Shown here: positions 62,050-64,000 of the stretch, in pieces | How the letters are laid out: each line of letters starts with the position of its first letter | Position numbering within the stretch: position 1 is the first letter of the stretch | Origin: Phoronis australis | Lineage: Eukaryota; Phoronida; Phoronidae | Direction of reading: 5' to 3' | DNA: 64,000 nt | NCBI GenBank assembly: GCA_002633005.1 | Contig: NMRA01000021.1 | Span: 844,298 to 908,297, forward strand | Notes under the pieces: model-generated | Databases searched by the model: none | The model's input: the letters and a program-made list of their open reading frames with translations, nothing else | What the model was told of the DNA's origin: nothing | Position numbers and translations under genes: made by a program

Positions 62050-62780
62050 AGAAAGGTCAAAGACATACATATTTTGTGGAAAACTGTTATACTGTGACTC
62101 TAACGCAGATATAATGCTGCATTAAAGCAGAGGTACTTGTATTTTTTGCACTCGTCGACATTCAATTCAACAATGATTTGCTGGACACCAGACCTGTGTT
62201 TATCTGCAGGTCATGCAATTCGTTTAATTCAAAACTCACGCAGCTGCAAAAATCAGCAAGAATGGAGGTCAGCAATCTCAATGCTCAGTTTGAACATCGA
62301 CAGAAACGTGTACTGATTGATTCGTCATCTGTTTCTAAGAAGAAACCATCAGGAGCAAAGGGATAGTTAAGTGGACCATGGGTTTTCAGTATCTGAGGAT
62401 TATCAACAATGCAACCCTTTCCTCTCAAACATGACTAAAGATTCAACTGAGCAAATTGATCGGAAACTGCTGTTCAAAATCAGTACATCTTTGGATGATC
62501 TTTGCAAGACTTCAGACAAAAGTGTGCTTAGACTTCCCATGAGAGACCTGGATGACAGGCTGCTTCTTTGGAAAATTGTGAAAGAAGTGCCAAATCGTTC
62601 ACATGGGCTACCACTTCTGTTACTATGTGTCACTCACTACATATTGGTATGACTAAGAATAACTTCACTGTAGCCATGATGTATGGGATAGCTATGTTTG
62701 CCAGAAACCCTCAACTCTGTGCTGCACACAGGCTATTGACTGCTGTGTGCATTCGTCATCATACTGGCAATGGTGTAAGT
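62050..62780 (+). pseudogene. Frameshifted zinc-binding protein pseudogene of a dispersed family
   Basis: A run of homologous-looking blocks occurs in successive frames: SKTYIFCGKLLYCDSNAD, then LVDIQFNNDLLDTRPVFICR with SCNSFNSKLTQLQ, a basic linker ending in a stop at 62364, then DDRLLLWKIVKEVPNRSHG, and after another shift FTVAMMYGIAMFARNPQLC with a segment ending HHTGN before GTGTAAG. Paired C-x2-C motifs, the LWKKI-like block and the AMMYGI-MFARN block resemble the N-terminal parts of proteins found in many copies in invertebrate genomes, some annotated with DUF6589. That family link is from memory and needs a search. At least two frame changes show it is broken. Confidence 0.45.
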
Positions 62781-63374
62781 TTGTACATTTTTCATTGCAA
62801 GAGATGGATCACATTTATAACTTGTAATTGTTTTTAAAGTGTACACAACATGACTCTAGTACCTCAAAATAAATTTTATTATTATATCTTACTTGATTTC
62901 AGTGCCTTTAGTGCACAGCTCATAAAGAAACAGGCAAAAACTGAAAAAAATAATAATTATGTACAACGTCATGGGTTGAACCCAAGTCGTTTGCCATACT
63001 GTTCGGTTCAGAGACAAAGTGTATAGAGTGAAGAGAAAGCAAAGTACATTTAGAGTCGAGAAGGTTCGTAGAGGGATCAAAAGATGTGTTTCCGGAGGCT
63101 GCAACAACAGCAGCCAGGCGGAAAACGTCTCGGTGTTCTGAAGGATGTTGAGAGGCACATCGTGGAATAAAAAATACGTGTGTACAGAATCACTAACTAT
63201 CTTCGATTGACTAAAACACGTGGTTTAGTACATGTGGCTACAGTGAACATGCGCAGTAAAGACTTACATAAGTTCTACATGATTACTAACATATGGTGCC
63301 TGCTAGGTAGATTATATACTGAAGAAAGGACACCAAAGTTGCGCAGAAGTGTCATCGCATCGTGCGCCGAACTA

Positions 63375-63475
63375 GAGTGTGGGACGTCATCGTGGACCAA
63401 GCGATTCGGTCCGGGGTCACTCTGTGTTCTGTCCAATTTGAGGACTCGTGTTTCGACTCCAGTCACAGGAGACGT
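63375..63475 (+). repeat. Possible tRNA-like SINE fragment
   Basis: GTGGACCAAGCGATTCGG resembles an A box, and CTCGTGTTTCGACTCCAGTC, about 48 bases on, resembles a B box. Clover-leaf pairing is poor. The call is tentative. Confidence 0.25.
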
Positions 63476-63532
63476 TACGATGAAGGCCTGGTTCAATAAA
63501 TGACAATATTTATCATTCAGAAACATCAGCTC

Positions 63533-63781
63533 TTAATTCAGGATCGTCTGTTGGATGACTGGGTTGATTCGCCGAGCCCGAGGCCGCTTCTCTCGCGGAA
63601 GGATCCAGTTCGTAAGGCTCAAGTTAGAAAAGTACGCTGCCGGAAGCACATTAAACTTGTTCTCGCTTTCGTGCAACTCCATTTCCTCATCCTGGCCACC
63701 ATTCCCGTACGTTTTTTCATAGTATTCGTTCAATTCTTGCTCATAATCGTCGTCGTTTTCAAATTTCCTGCTCTTCGCCAT
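63533..63781 (-). CDS. Unidentified acidic protein or first exon, 82 residues
   Basis: The start ATG has a good context (AACAATGGCG). The protein opens with MAKSRKFENDDDYEQELNEY, is acidic through residue 45, and ends in a basic segment (PREKRPRARRINP). A TAA closes the frame, and the only GT near the end is a weak donor, so it may be a complete small protein or run into an intron that cannot be placed. CRE-like and E2F-like sites 40-60 bases upstream support a real 5' end. No family is recognised. Confidence 0.45.
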   Translation of the reverse strand: MAKSRKFENDDDYEQELNEYYEKTYGNGGQDEEMELHESENKFNVLPAAYFSNLSLTNWILPREKRPRARRINPVIQQTILN

Positions 63782-63814
63782 TGTTCAATGCTAGTCACTG
63801 ATCTATTGTGTTCA

Positions 63815-63842
63815 ACCCATGACGTCACATGGCGGGAAATGT
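63815..63842 (-). promoter_or_regulatory. CRE and E2F-like sites upstream of the minus-strand ORF
   Basis: The palindrome TGACGTCA lies at 63821-63828, and GGCGGGAAA, the E2F core, lies at about 63831-63839. Both are within 60 bases of the ATG at 63781. Their closeness to a good start codon suggests a TATA-less promoter firing on the - strand. Confidence 0.45.
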
Positions 63843-64000
63843 GAAAATTGGCAAAATTGAAAGAAAAATCAAAATTTCGAGCTAATTACACAAAATAAAC
63901 ATGAGTTTAGCTAAATTTTACGTCATACATTTAGTCTGTGACCACCGGTAATTCAAAATGTGCAAAAATCCATGGTGTGTACTGTTTAAGATACAATTTT

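Overview
The window reads as nuclear DNA of a metazoan, most likely a marine invertebrate; a hemichordate or cephalochordate would fit, but nothing seen here fixes the taxon. The evidence is spliced genes with GT-AG introns of 0.4 to 3.5 kb, an animal beta-1,4-galactosyltransferase, a THAP-domain coding remnant, and many decayed animal-type transposons (non-LTR retrotransposons, P-like, hAT-like and PIF/Harbinger-like). There are no operons, CRISPR arrays or rRNA genes. Five sites carry N bases (9442, 10758, 24648-24653, 27508, 55734), so short assembly errors are possible.

One gene can be built completely: a six-exon beta-1,4-galactosyltransferase on the + strand (44002-54551, 381 codons before the stop). 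All five introns have GT-AG ends and matching phases. Other likely host coding pieces are incomplete: an exon pair at 5236-5856, a terminal exon at 35789-36004, two small phase-compatible exons at 15619-16217, a - strand chain at 59842-62041, and a - strand ORF at 63533-63781 with CRE-like and E2F-like sites just upstream.

The rest is mostly mobile-element debris. 1-9 kb: a tRNA-like SINE fragment, a non-LTR retrotransposon tail, a 1 kb foldback element and a pair of direct repeats. 9-15.3 kb: a segment present twice and preceded each time by a TA microsatellite; the second copy is split by a 2.7 kb P-superfamily-like element with near-identical inverted ends, a 7-8 bp target duplication and broken THAP exons. 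17-25 kb: three inverted-repeat elements (one is a 284 bp foldback) and a hAT-like element. 30-31 kb: small MITEs. 37-43.6 kb: decayed reverse transcriptase on both strands, histone-type stem-loops, a CTG repeat, and a nested hAT-in-TIR element. 46-47 kb: a Myb/SANT-like Harbinger protein fragment beside CTTAAG-rich sequence. 51-52.7 kb: a diverged repeat that carries CTCF-like motifs in intron 4. 58 kb: a dense CTTAAG palindrome array. 62-63 kb: a frameshifted zinc-binding pseudogene.

No complete, previously unknown multi-gene system can be demonstrated. The strongest leads are the P-like insertion at a start codon with its empty site still present in the window, the hairpin that pairs the last bases before a splice acceptor, the repeated CTCF-like motifs, and a recurring design of subterminal palindromes in several TIR elements.
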